Made by a program: the position numbers and the translations under genes. 64,000 nt of DNA from Erwinia_E haradaeae_D (GTDB lineage Bacteria; Pseudomonadota; Gammaproteobacteria; Enterobacterales; Enterobacteriaceae): the NCBI RefSeq assembly GCF_900698935.1, contig NZ_LR217715.1, positions 558,001-622,000 on the forward strand, given 5' to 3'. Below the pieces are notes generated by a model. The model was not told where the DNA came from and made no database searches. It worked only from the letters and a program-made list of their open reading frames with translations. How positions within the stretch are numbered: the stretch's first letter is position 1; each line of letters starts with the position of its first letter. This document shows positions 1-9,507 of the stretch, one piece after another.

Positions 1-76
1 TTCAATTTACTTAGTTATTTTTAATCTAGTCATCATACATAGCAGATGGTAGAAAATTTTTTATACCTTTAAAAAT

Positions 77-3000
77 TTAGACCTCATGTGAAAAAAGTTG
101 ATCCAGAGCATTAATGAAACTCAAATCTAAAAGGATTTGATAAATCCCATAACTATGATTTGTATTATCTATACCACGCAAAAAGAGATACAATATTCCA
201 CCAACATGACGCTCATAATTATAATGTACTAGGCGATGACGCAAATAACGATGCAATGCCAACATATAAAATTGATACTGTAAGTCATAACGATGCTCTT
301 GTATTGCACGCATCATCGCCGCCTGAGTATAGCAACCGCTCTCTTGGCCCAACCAATTAGATTTGTAATCTACAATATAATATTTCCCATTCCAGAAAAA
401 TACTAGATCAATAAAACCTTGCAGCATGCCTCGTACCTGATGAAATCTAAGTGGAGCACAAGTGGCAGATAATGGATCCTGTCTGATAATTCTATTAAGT
501 TTTTCCGCCGTCATCAAAGGAGAGATCGGTAAATAGAATTGCATTTCCACCCGTTTATCTTGCCTAGGTATTTGGAATAAACTAACACCTGTATTGTTCA
601 GAGGAGTATTCAAAATATTGTTAACCCAATGCAATATCATAGGTCCCCAATCTTTTTTAAACCCTTGTAGCATCAGTTGTTTATCCACCCAGCTTTCATT
701 TAATAATAGATTAACATCTAGGGTTTCCAAAAGCTTATGGAGGAATAGCCCTGACCTAACGCCTCGCGGAAAAGTATGTGGAGTTAGCGACACAGACGAT
801 ATTTGTTGGTTTTTTTCTACTGGGTCTGGTAAACGAAGATTTAAAGATCTTAAAGGTGATGCATCCTTTAATGTTAGAGGACAAAGACTAGATTTCTGGT
901 GCAAATCTGAATAACTTGTGACTCGCCAATAATCTTCTAAGGTCTGTAATACAGGACTATCTCTTAAGGTTGTTGTTGCGATTGGTTGCGTATTTAAATC
1001 TGTCCATGGACAACCTTCTCCCTCTGATGATATAATCACTTTAGTTGCATCTGTATTAAAAACTGTCAGCGCTGATAGAAGGCTATCCACATCCATAATC
1101 CTTCCTTTTTGGATTAGATAACCTAACGCGCTTTGGTGAATATCTGTCTGTATGGTGTTTTTTCGTATACTCAGAGATAAGGGTGCTATACCAACACTAC
1201 AGTGAAATACTGAACGAGTGAGTGCGACATATAATAAACGTACATCTTCGGCTAATCTCTCCTTGTCAGCTAGCATCATACTATTAGGCGTTGCATCTAA
1301 ATCTAGCAATGTAGTGAATGTTTTATCGTCATGGTAAATAGCATGACGGGCCTGAACAAAAGACACAGCAAAAGGTATCCATACTAAAGGGTATTGTAAT
1401 CCTTTGGATTTATGAATCGTAATAATCTTGATTAGGTTATAATTATGTTCTGCCCGTAGACGCTGATTCGATATTGTAGTGTCTTCTTTTTGAATTTTCT
1501 TGCTCAACCAGCGTACTAATGCGTTGTGATTATCGAAATTACCAGCATGTACCTGTAAAATTTCACCTATATGTAGCAGATCCGTTAAATAACGCTCGCC
1601 ATGCGTAAATGATAGTAGAGTAGCCTCTAGCTTCCTGTTTTTAATTAACTTGCGAAGCATTGGTAAAACTCCGTGTGTTTTCCAGTAGTGTTGGTAATTC
1701 ATGAACTCCTCTATCAGGGCATTCTGCATTGCTGCATTGTTCTTAACAGTCTCTAATACCGAAACCTTCATACCAAATATATTAGTTATTAAGCAACTGA
1801 GAAACACAGACTCTTTCTCAGGTGTTAACAGAGCTTTTAAGAGCAACAGCATCTCTCGTGCTGCTAATGTAGTAAACACACTCTCCCTATTGGAGATATA
1901 CGCCGATGGAATATTTAAGATCTCTAGCGCTTTTCGTATTAATTCTGCTTCATGCTTATTACGCACCAATACAGTAATGTCAGAAATTTTTACTGGATGT
2001 TGAATTGTGTTTTTACCTAAAATAGCCGCATTATTTTTACCCAAAGATAACCAATGACTAATTTCTACTGCACACTGTTTGGCCATAAATGCTTGATAGT
2101 CATTAAGGTTTACACGATGACCAGATTGAAAAAAAAATGTTAAAGCAGGTTGCTTTATATCGTTTAAGCTAAAATACATATCATGATTTGTTTTTGCTGA
2201 TTTAACAGGTATAAATGGTATTTCTGTAAACAAAAATGGATTACTATGATGTATAAATAAATGATTAATCGCATTCACCATACTTGCAGATGAACGTTGA
2301 TTAATATCTAATGTATAGTGTTTTTTAATTTCAGCGCGAGCTTTTATATAGGTGAAAATATTAGCTCCACGAAAAGAGTAAATTGCTTGTTTGGGATCAC
2401 CGACTAGTAGAAGCGCAGTATTCGGTTTTCGGTAATATAAAGTCCGAAAAATGCAATATTGCTGAAGATCTGTATCTTGAAATTCATCTATGAATACTAC
2501 TGGATGACTTTGTCGAATAGACGCCGCAAATATTTCACCAGCTGGTTTTTTTAATGCAGTATTCATCAGTTTGAGTAAATCATAGAACCCCATCTGAGAT
2601 TGTGCATTTTTTTCTTTCTGGACATAAGCTCTAATGCTCTGTAGTCCATGAGAAATTATCAGATGGCGTAAGGATAGCTGGTTTGAAAGAAAAAACTCGA
2701 TCTGCTCAAAAAGAGGATGATACGGAGGCTCTCCTTGGGTTGTTTTATCTATTAATATATTCTGGCTAAAGCGCACCAGATCTTTTGCTATAACATAATC
2801 TAATGTTTCAGAGAGCGCCCATTGTGTAATATTATATAACCAAGCTGGCAGATTTTTACTATTATAGGTGCGGCGACTAATCCCGGATTTCTCAATTAAT
2901 TCACACACATTATTTGTATCAAGCCACATTTTTTTTAACATATTGATGCGTGTGATAATTTTTTCATGCCGCTGCTCAATAGTGTCATTATTATGTATCT

Positions 3001-3631
3001 TGTCTTTTATAAAGAGTTCTTCTTGGCATAAAAATGGCGATAATGTTTGAAATAACTGATCTGGGCCCAACCAGATCTTTCTAATGATACGAGCGATAGG
3101 TAGAGGTAATAAGTAGAGATTTCGTCTCCAAAAATCCACTGTGCCTCGATATTGTAAGATGGTTTCATCTTCTATAAATGCGTGCTGGAATAACACACCA
3201 GCTTCAAAAGCTTTACTCTTTAGCATCCGCTGACAAAAACTATGTATAGTACAAATTACAGCATCATTCATGTTACGCTCGGCAATTAATAAATACGAGA
3301 TAGCCTGGGGTATATCACTAATCTCAGACATCAATACCGCGAGTACTGGATTGTGCGTTTCACCACGAACGCAAGCAATGCGTAGTTCTTGTATATTCAA
3401 ACGAATACGTGCACGTAATTCTGCTGTGGCAGCTTCAGTAAAAGTCACTACTAAAATTTCTTTAATCGATAATCGTCGTATAAAATCGGATTTTCCTCCT
3501 AAACCCAGTAAAAGACGCAGATAGAGTAATCCGATAGTAAAAGTTTTTCCAGTGCCTGCCGATGCCTCAATTAACACATCTCCCCACAGCGGTAATGTCA
3601 ATGGCATAAAACTAGAAACGACATCTTGCAT
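77..3631 (-). CDS. recB: RecB, helicase-nuclease subunit of exonuclease V
   Basis: RecB is the 3'-5' helicase and nuclease subunit of the RecBCD complex, which processes DNA double-strand ends for recombination. The 1184-residue product is essentially full length (E. coli about 1180). A Walker A motif ASAGTGKT lies at residues 23-30, the UvrD-type motif DEFQDTD is in the first half, and TIHKSKGLQYP (motif V region) lies past the middle. The C-terminal nuclease domain keeps GFIDLVF and VDYKSNWLG, which carry the Asp, Asp and Lys of the active site. The segment corresponding to E. coli TNWRS reads INQRS, so the Trp is replaced by Gln. In E. coli recC and ptrA lie upstream and recD downstream; none is intact within the window, and only 76 bases remain beyond the stop, so recD may lie outside. 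The first ATG gives an N-terminus that aligns with E. coli. Identification is secure. Confidence 0.96.
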   Translation of the reverse strand: MQDVVSSFMPLTLPLWGDVLIEASAGTGKTFTIGLLYLRLLLGLGGKSDFIRRLSIKEILVVTFTEAATAELRARIRLNIQELRIACVRGETHNPVLAVLMSEISDIPQAISYLLIAERNMNDAVICTIHSFCQRMLKSKAFEAGVLFQHAFIEDETILQYRGTVDFWRRNLYLLPLPIARIIRKIWLGPDQLFQTLSPFLCQEELFIKDKIHNNDTIEQRHEKIITRINMLKKMWLDTNNVCELIEKSGISRRTYNSKNLPAWLYNITQWALSETLDYVIAKDLVRFSQNILIDKTTQGEPPYHPLFEQIEFFLSNQLSLRHLIISHGLQSIRAYVQKEKNAQSQMGFYDLLKLMNTALKKPAGEIFAASIRQSHPVVFIDEFQDTDLQQYCIFRTLYYRKPNTALLLVGDPKQAIYSFRGANIFTYIKARAEIKKHYTLDINQRSSASMVNAINHLFIHHSNPFLFTEIPFIPVKSAKTNHDMYFSLNDIKQPALTFFFQSGHRVNLNDYQAFMAKQCAVEISHWLSLGKNNAAILGKNTIQHPVKISDITVLVRNKHEAELIRKALEILNIPSAYISNRESVFTTLAAREMLLLLKALLTPEKESVFLSCLITNIFGMKVSVLETVKNNAAMQNALIEEFMNYQHYWKTHGVLPMLRKLIKNRKLEATLLSFTHGERYLTDLLHIGEILQVHAGNFDNHNALVRWLSKKIQKEDTTISNQRLRAEHNYNLIKIITIHKSKGLQYPLVWIPFAVSFVQARHAIYHDDKTFTTLLDLDATPNSMMLADKERLAEDVRLLYVALTRSVFHCSVGIAPLSLSIRKNTIQTDIHQSALGYLIQKGRIMDVDSLLSALTVFNTDATKVIISSEGEGCPWTDLNTQPIATTTLRDSPVLQTLEDYWRVTSYSDLHQKSSLCPLTLKDASPLRSLNLRLPDPVEKNQQISSVSLTPHTFPRGVRSGLFLHKLLETLDVNLLLNESWVDKQLMLQGFKKDWGPMILHWVNNILNTPLNNTGVSLFQIPRQDKRVEMQFYLPISPLMTAEKLNRIIRQDPLSATCAPLRFHQVRGMLQGFIDLVFFWNGKYYIVDYKSNWLGQESGCYTQAAMMRAIQEHRYDLQYQFYMLALHRYLRHRLVHYNYERHVGGILYLFLRGIDNTNHSYGIYQILLDLSFINALDQLFSHEV

Positions 3632-5152
3632 TAGTATTCACCATACTGGCATGATAAAATATTGAATATATAATCTCTTTTTTCGCACACAAAAACTGAA
3701 TATAAAATTAATATGGAATAAAATTTTTTAAGATGAGTGTTAGAAACGCCTATCGGTAACAACCATATGTTTTTTAAAAAAATTAAACTATTTTCTTTTT
3801 AATACACACAATGAATTGAGATACTTTTTACTTAAAATATACAAAACACTTTAGAATTTATTACAAAAATGCTAAACTGTGACTGGAAACCTCTTTTTTC
3901 TAGAAATATGTCAGTAGCATACATTCTGTGTATTGATATCCAGTGTTTTGTAAAAGTAGAATGATAGCGATCACTTCGTGATCCACATCACATACCTGCA
4001 GAATAAAAGATTTTGCAACATAGTCGTAATAACTGCCTGATGTATTGTGATACCATCGTCAAAAATTTTTAGAGTGATTGCTTCGTGATCTTTGCACATC
4101 TTTTAAGATATATAATTTTTCAATAAACTAACTATATTTATCATTACTATTGATAGCATCAATCATGAGAACACCAAAATACAATATGCACCATATATAA
4201 TATTGAAAGATAGCACTATCATTCAGTGGATATACGTATTATTCACAACTCATACATATTATCAATGCCATTACAGTTTTAAAATCATCACTGTGTTATA
4301 ATTTTTAAAAGAATGATATATAGTCAACAGAAATCTATTTATTAGACTATGAATAATTAAAAATGAATAATCATGTTCTGTATATAGATATTGGATTATG
4401 CAAGACAACAACAGAGCATAATAAAAATTTTCAATATATATTTTTAAACTGAGTATGGTGTTGAAGTTTATTATCTAACTTTTCGTATTCACAGCACTGG
4501 TGGAGTTATTATATAATTTTTATGTAAAAAGTCACAATATACAAAATGTGTATAATATACAACGGTGCTTTAAACAAAAAGAGAAATAAAAAACCGCTGT
4601 AGTATTATAAAAGGTATTTTATTTATTTTCTCGTAATACAGTATAAAAAATATACACATATTATTTTATAGATATGCCATACAAATATATGGATATTAGA
4701 TTGAATACATGCTACTTTGTACTAAATCACTTCTTTTTCTTTATCGATGACTATTAAATACCTTACATGAATAATATTTATAGCATTGAGGAATCACTGC
4801 GTGAGCTTAATGTATCGTTACAGTACATAAATATTACTGAGTTATTTATGAAGTACAGAATAATAACCAATAATAAACATTGAATATTCTTCTATTAAAA
4901 ATATTGTACAATCTGTCTAATGCGTCCAGAAAGTATTGTTTTTTATTAGAATGAATCATAATGGTAATCGAGGAGAGATTAATAATAACGGTCATAAGAT
5001 TAATATATTTGTCACATTGAAAAATGGAGACCTGTAATATTAAAATCGCCTATCCCCACCCTCAGAGAATACAGTAAAAAAATTAGACGCGGTTTATATA
5101 AAAAACAATATTTTATATATATAAAAATATTTTTTCTAAATGGAAGAGCTAG
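3632..5152. other. 1.5 kb gene-free gap, recB to bolA
   Basis: This stretch has no long open frame on either strand and is very AT-rich. It lies upstream of both recB (leftward) and bolA (rightward), so their promoters should be here, but I cannot place -35/-10 boxes confidently. A small perfect hairpin, GATCAC-TTC-GTGATC, lies at 3969-3983, and a similar but imperfect element sharing CTTCGTGATC recurs at about 4081-4090. In E. coli ptrA and recC precede recB; I could not read a remnant of either. Confidence 0.5.
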
Positions 5153-5446
5153 ATGAATATAATTCGTGGAAAAATAGAAGAAAAGTTACGTGCAGCCTTT
5201 TCACCGACATATATTGATATACAGGATGAGAGCGCTCATCATAATCATTCATCGATGAATATCGAAAGTCACTTTAAAGTGTTTGTTGTTAGTGAAAAAT
5301 TTAATAATCACAATTTACTTACCAGGCATCGTGCAATCTATAATGTATTAAAACAAGAACTATCAGGTGATGTACATGCGTTATCTATTACAAGCTACAC
5401 CCCCCAGGAATGGGCCGTAGAAAAGATGAGAACTTCCTCTAAATAA
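5153..5446 (+). CDS. bolA: BolA-family protein
   Basis: BolA proteins act with monothiol glutaredoxins in iron-sulfur cluster trafficking; E. coli BolA also affects cell shape and stress-related gene expression. The 97-residue product matches E. coli BolA over nearly its whole length: an N-terminal IEEKLRAAF helix, central ESHFKVFVVS, RHRAIYNVL, and the conserved VHAL strand followed by YTPQEW. It lacks the short C-terminal tail of the E. coli protein (105 residues). A Shine-Dalgarno-like GGAAG precedes the ATG at a suitable distance. In E. coli the neighbours are ampG and tig; neither is visible here, so the gene now stands alone between non-coding stretches. The Asp-Glu-Ser segment before the HFKV strand is retained. 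Confidence 0.93.
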   Translation: MNIIRGKIEEKLRAAFSPTYIDIQDESAHHNHSSMNIESHFKVFVVSEKFNNHNLLTRHRAIYNVLKQELSGDVHALSITSYTPQEWAVEKMRTSSK

Positions 5447-6116
5447 ATATAATAAATATGCGCTGCAGCGATACAACACTAAGTGTGAGATAGATGTTTG
5501 TGTAAACATGTATACAGCATACACTATGCCAAATATTATTTTTCAGAGCGATCAATCGATCTTCACTGTTCTAAATGTGTCCAAAAAAACAATAATCCGT
5601 TTGAAGAAAAGTGTGGCTCTGAAGATAAAATGTCTTGGATCAAGATAGCAGGTTACTCTTACTTCCAATAGCATCACGTGGTTATAAGATGTGTGTATAA
5701 AATAATAAAAACGTCCAAAATTACTCATACATCTACCCCTTACTACACATACACTCTCATATCATTTGTAAGATACACTATGCTCCAATTAGTTTTTGAG
5801 TTATACTCAAATACATTGTAATATTAGGATCTAATATTTCTTAATGATGTCATTTTGTTATGTCCTATTATATCACCTTCTGATCATAGAACTACAGTTT
5901 ACTCAATCGTCCATAAATATACGAAGATCTTGTGCATTATGAAAATACCACTCTGCACTAACCGGCAGAACTAATAGAGCTAAGAATACAAATAAAAAGA
6001 CCAGATTTCACTCAGGAAACCTAAGAGAGATTACATCATGCATTGCGCATATCACATGTAAAAACAATTAATCTACTTAATTCCACATTCTTTCATTTTC
6101 CTTTTAAAAATATTAC
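5447..6116. other. 670-base gap, bolA to lonH
   Basis: No gene, RNA or convincing terminator is visible. The sequence is AT-rich with short random frames only. It must contain the start signals of lonH, but I see no good promoter boxes and no clear Shine-Dalgarno sequence just before the lonH ATG. Confidence 0.4.
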
Positions 6117-7880
6117 ATGACCTTGAGTAACTATCCATTAAAGTGGCAAATATTACAACCAAAAATAGCACGCTCTCAGTATATCTCACTCGACAATACA
6201 ATCACATATATTGATTGTTTTGCTACTGTACAAGAACGTCTTTATTATGGATTAAATTTATTGCTAACGACGCGTGCGAAAGCACCCATAATGATCATTA
6301 AAAGTCCTGAAAGTGCTGTGTATTTTACGCTTTTTCAACACGTCTTGTCCGGTCTTAAAACAAGAACGCAAGAAAAGAAAGATATGCTTTATGGTGGACG
6401 TTATGAAATCAATGAACAAATAGTCAACTGGTATCCTGCACAAACTATACAAGATAATTTTGCTAGTAATGGCGGCGTGTATCAGGCTGAATGGATTGAA
6501 CATCATCATCTGTTTGGCTGCGTTCGTGTTTATCAGTCTAAAATATTGTTATCCCCAGGTTTAGTCCACCGTGCTAATGGTGGAGTTTTAATACTTTCGA
6601 TACGCACTTTATTGGAGCAACCATTAATGTGGTTTCGGTTGAAAAAAATCCTCATTTACCAAACATATGAGTGGTATGCAAATAATGAGCATCAACCACT
6701 ACCATTAGATATTCCTTCTATGCCCATGTATTTACGTTTACTACTATTAGGTGAGCGTGAGACGTTAGAAGAATTTCAGACTCTTGATGCTGAAGCAGCG
6801 TCTACTTCTTTGTATAGCGAATTTGAAGATACGATAGAGATATTAAATGATCTGACTTTGATGCATTGGCGAAGATGGGTGCAAAATGTTGTAGCAAGCT
6901 TACCATGCCCGACTCTAGATGCTACCTTCTGGCCAGTTCTCATTCATGAAGGTGCACGGTGGACTGGTGATCAAGGACTACTGCCCTTAGATCTAGACTG
7001 GATTAGGATGCAGATTCAAGAAACTATGTCACATGCTAAAGGGGGCATAATCACAGGGGAACACCTAGAACAAGCTATTAACTCTCGCATGTGGCGAGAA
7101 GGGTTTCTATCCGAGAAAATACTGAATAATATTATTCACGAACAAGTGTATATTGATACAAAAGGTGAAGTCATTGGACAAATTAATGCGCTATCCATAA
7201 TAGAATATCCTGGACATCCTCGTGCTTTTGGAGAACCTTTACGTATTAGTTGTGTGGTACATGTTGGTGACGGTGAATTAAATGATGTGGAGCGTAAAGC
7301 AGCACTTGGTGGCAACATTCATTCTAAAGGACTCATGATAATACAATCTTGGCTAATGTCGGTTTTACAGTTAGATCAACAAATGCCATTTTCTGCATCA
7401 CTAGTCTTTGAACAATCATATGCAGAAGTAGATGGTGATAGCGCTTCATTAGCCGCACTGTGCGCACTAATTAGTGCACTGTCTTTGCAGCCTATTAATC
7501 AAAAAATTGCAGTCACAGGTTCACTTGATCAATTTGGTAATGTACAAGCTGTAGGTGGTATTAATGAAAAAATCGAAGGATTTTTCCACATCTGCAATCA
7601 ACGAACTCTCACTGGTAATCAAGGTGTCATCATACCCTCTACGAATATTCGTCATCTATCATTACAACAAGATGTTATTCATGCCGTACGAAATAAAAAA
7701 TTCTACTTATGGGCAGTATCTAGTGTCGAGGAGGCTATTGTTCTATTAACTGGCATAGCATTGCAAGATCAAGACAACCCTTCCCTACTTGGATTAATAC
7801 GAACTCGTATTACAAAATGCACCATGCAAGATTCTCAGCGCCGAAGGGGACCCCTGCATTGGCTTAGCTGTCTGAGATAA
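6117..7880 (+). CDS. lonH: Lon-like protease LonH (YcbZ/LonB family, peptidase S16)
   Basis: This is a Lon-like ATP-independent-looking protease homologue, 587 residues against 586 for E. coli YcbZ. The C-terminal S16 protease domain carries the catalytic Ser in EVDGDSAS and the catalytic Lys in GGINEKIEGF, so the Ser-Lys dyad is complete. The preceding part contains QINALS, PGHPRAFGEP and GGNIHSKG, all typical of this subfamily. The N-terminal third is more diverged and has no recognisable Walker A, as in E. coli YcbZ. The gene precedes fabA as in E. coli, but the spacer has grown from under 100 bases to 1.1 kb. The C-terminus is shortened and ends in a basic tail. The cellular substrate is not established. 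Confidence 0.93.
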   Translation: MTLSNYPLKWQILQPKIARSQYISLDNTITYIDCFATVQERLYYGLNLLLTTRAKAPIMIIKSPESAVYFTLFQHVLSGLKTRTQEKKDMLYGGRYEINEQIVNWYPAQTIQDNFASNGGVYQAEWIEHHHLFGCVRVYQSKILLSPGLVHRANGGVLILSIRTLLEQPLMWFRLKKILIYQTYEWYANNEHQPLPLDIPSMPMYLRLLLLGERETLEEFQTLDAEAASTSLYSEFEDTIEILNDLTLMHWRRWVQNVVASLPCPTLDATFWPVLIHEGARWTGDQGLLPLDLDWIRMQIQETMSHAKGGIITGEHLEQAINSRMWREGFLSEKILNNIIHEQVYIDTKGEVIGQINALSIIEYPGHPRAFGEPLRISCVVHVGDGELNDVERKAALGGNIHSKGLMIIQSWLMSVLQLDQQMPFSASLVFEQSYAEVDGDSASLAALCALISALSLQPINQKIAVTGSLDQFGNVQAVGGINEKIEGFFHICNQRTLTGNQGVIIPSTNIRHLSLQQDVIHAVRNKKFYLWAVSSVEEAIVLLTGIALQDQDNPSLLGLIRTRITKCTMQDSQRRRGPLHWLSCLR

Positions 7881-8988
7881 ATTGTATTACATTCTGGACA
7901 ACATATAGCTTCACCCACAGCTCTTCTACTAAATAGTTCGACCTTACGTTAATGACGAAAAGTGATGTAATTGATAAAAAATAATGTAACGTATGATATC
8001 AGTTGATAGTTGGATCTATAGATCTGACATAAATACAACCATGTATTAACAAATAATCACTCGTTTCATATAGCAGAACGCTGTTATATAACTATTATCT
8101 ATACAACTAGTGATTGAGCTTATATTATAATCTAAGTGTAAAATATACTACAATAGTACTATTATTTACTTTTAGTCTTTACAGATATTTATATCAAAAT
8201 ATATGATCACTACTATCACAGTCAAAATAAATTGTATTATAGATAGTCGATTACAAAAACATTAGTTGATATGGCAGATTGTTTTGTTATATATCAATAA
8301 TACTTCTTAACGTAATACAGAACATAGAAAGATCATAAATATATAAAAATTTATATCCTATAACAAAACGTGTACTAGCTATCTTCCTAATTAGGAAAAC
8401 CACTAAAATTATGCCAAATATCATGTAATTTTCATTTGGTGTATAGCACGCGTTAAATTAGAACTAATAAGAGAATCCATTATTGCTCTCGACACTGTCT
8501 TACATCAGACTAGTGAGATGATACAATAACATGGTAGAGATCATGCAGAGTGTGCGTTCGACTAAACAAACTATAAAATTGAATATTCCATATGATCAAT
8601 ACTATAACCACTATGTTGTAATACAAAATTAATATCATTGATCATTATGCTCTCAGCGCCCTCTTTCTACACTATCAAACTGAATAGATATGAGAAATTA
8701 AGACATCAAGGATCACTAATAAGACATGTTGAGTTATGCGCGATGTAAGTTTACAAGAGTGAGATGCTACATTTTAAATACCATTAATTTTTGTGTGTTC
8801 GTACCTTACGCATAACTCATATGCATAACATATAAAATAAAAATATCGTGCAATCGGCACAAAGGATTTACTGTAATCGATATTTCACATTTATATACAA
8901 TAATGGATCTCGGAGATCTATGTTATATCATTCAATTTTTATATTGGTGCGTGCTGCCCGTACTTCATCTATATAAGGTCCATGTAAT
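7881..8988. other. 1.1 kb gap, lonH to fabA
   Basis: The gap is AT-rich with no open frame of note. As I remember it, E. coli ycbZ and fabA are separated by well under 100 bases, so a decayed ancestral gene is not the obvious explanation; an ancestral insertion, rearrangement scar or lineage-specific lost gene would be needed. I read no remnant. An AAGG sequence about ten bases before the fabA ATG is the likely ribosome binding site. Confidence 0.4.
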
Positions 8989-9507
8989 ATGTTAAATAAA
9001 TGCAGCTTTTATACAAAAAAAGATCTCATCGCCTCAAGTCGTGGTGAACTTTTTGGGTCAGAAGGCCCCCCTTTACCATCTGGGGATATGCTCATGATAG
9101 ATCGAATAATAGAAATAACAGAAGTAGACGGAAAATACCACAAAGGTTTTATATCTGCTGAATTAGATATACATCCTAATCTGTGGTTTTTTTCCTGTCA
9201 TTTTATTGGTGACCCAGTCATGCCTGGTTGTTTAGGGCTAGATGCTATGTGGCAACTGGTTGGTTTTTACCTTGGCTGGGTGGGAGGCGTAGGGAAAGGT
9301 CGAGCATTAGGTGTAGGTGAGGTAAAATTTACCGGACAAATCCTACCTACATCTAAAAAGATTGATTACCTTATTCATATTAAACGTATCATAAAACGCA
9401 GGTTGACTATGGGTGTAGCAGATGGTGAAGTTTTAGTGGATGGTAGAATCATTTATACTGCTAGTGACTTGAAAGTAGGTCTCTTCAAATCGTCTTCCTC
9501 ATTCTAA
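8989..9507 (+). CDS. fabA: 3-hydroxydecanoyl-ACP dehydratase/isomerase FabA
   Basis: FabA dehydrates 3-hydroxyacyl-ACP and isomerises trans-2-decenoyl-ACP to cis-3-decenoyl-ACP, the branch point to unsaturated fatty acids in the cytoplasm. The product has 172 residues, the same length as in E. coli. The single hot-dog domain keeps the active-site His in CHFIGDPVMPG and the Asp in LGLDAMWQ, followed by GKGRALGVGEVKFTGQ. The N-terminal YTKKDLIASSRGELFG aligns residue for residue with E. coli, which supports this start. Together with accD in this window it points to retained de novo lipid synthesis. Downstream rmf of E. coli is not seen. Confidence 0.97.
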   Translation: MLNKCSFYTKKDLIASSRGELFGSEGPPLPSGDMLMIDRIIEITEVDGKYHKGFISAELDIHPNLWFFSCHFIGDPVMPGCLGLDAMWQLVGFYLGWVGGVGKGRALGVGEVKFTGQILPTSKKIDYLIHIKRIIKRRLTMGVADGEVLVDGRIIYTASDLKVGLFKSSSSF

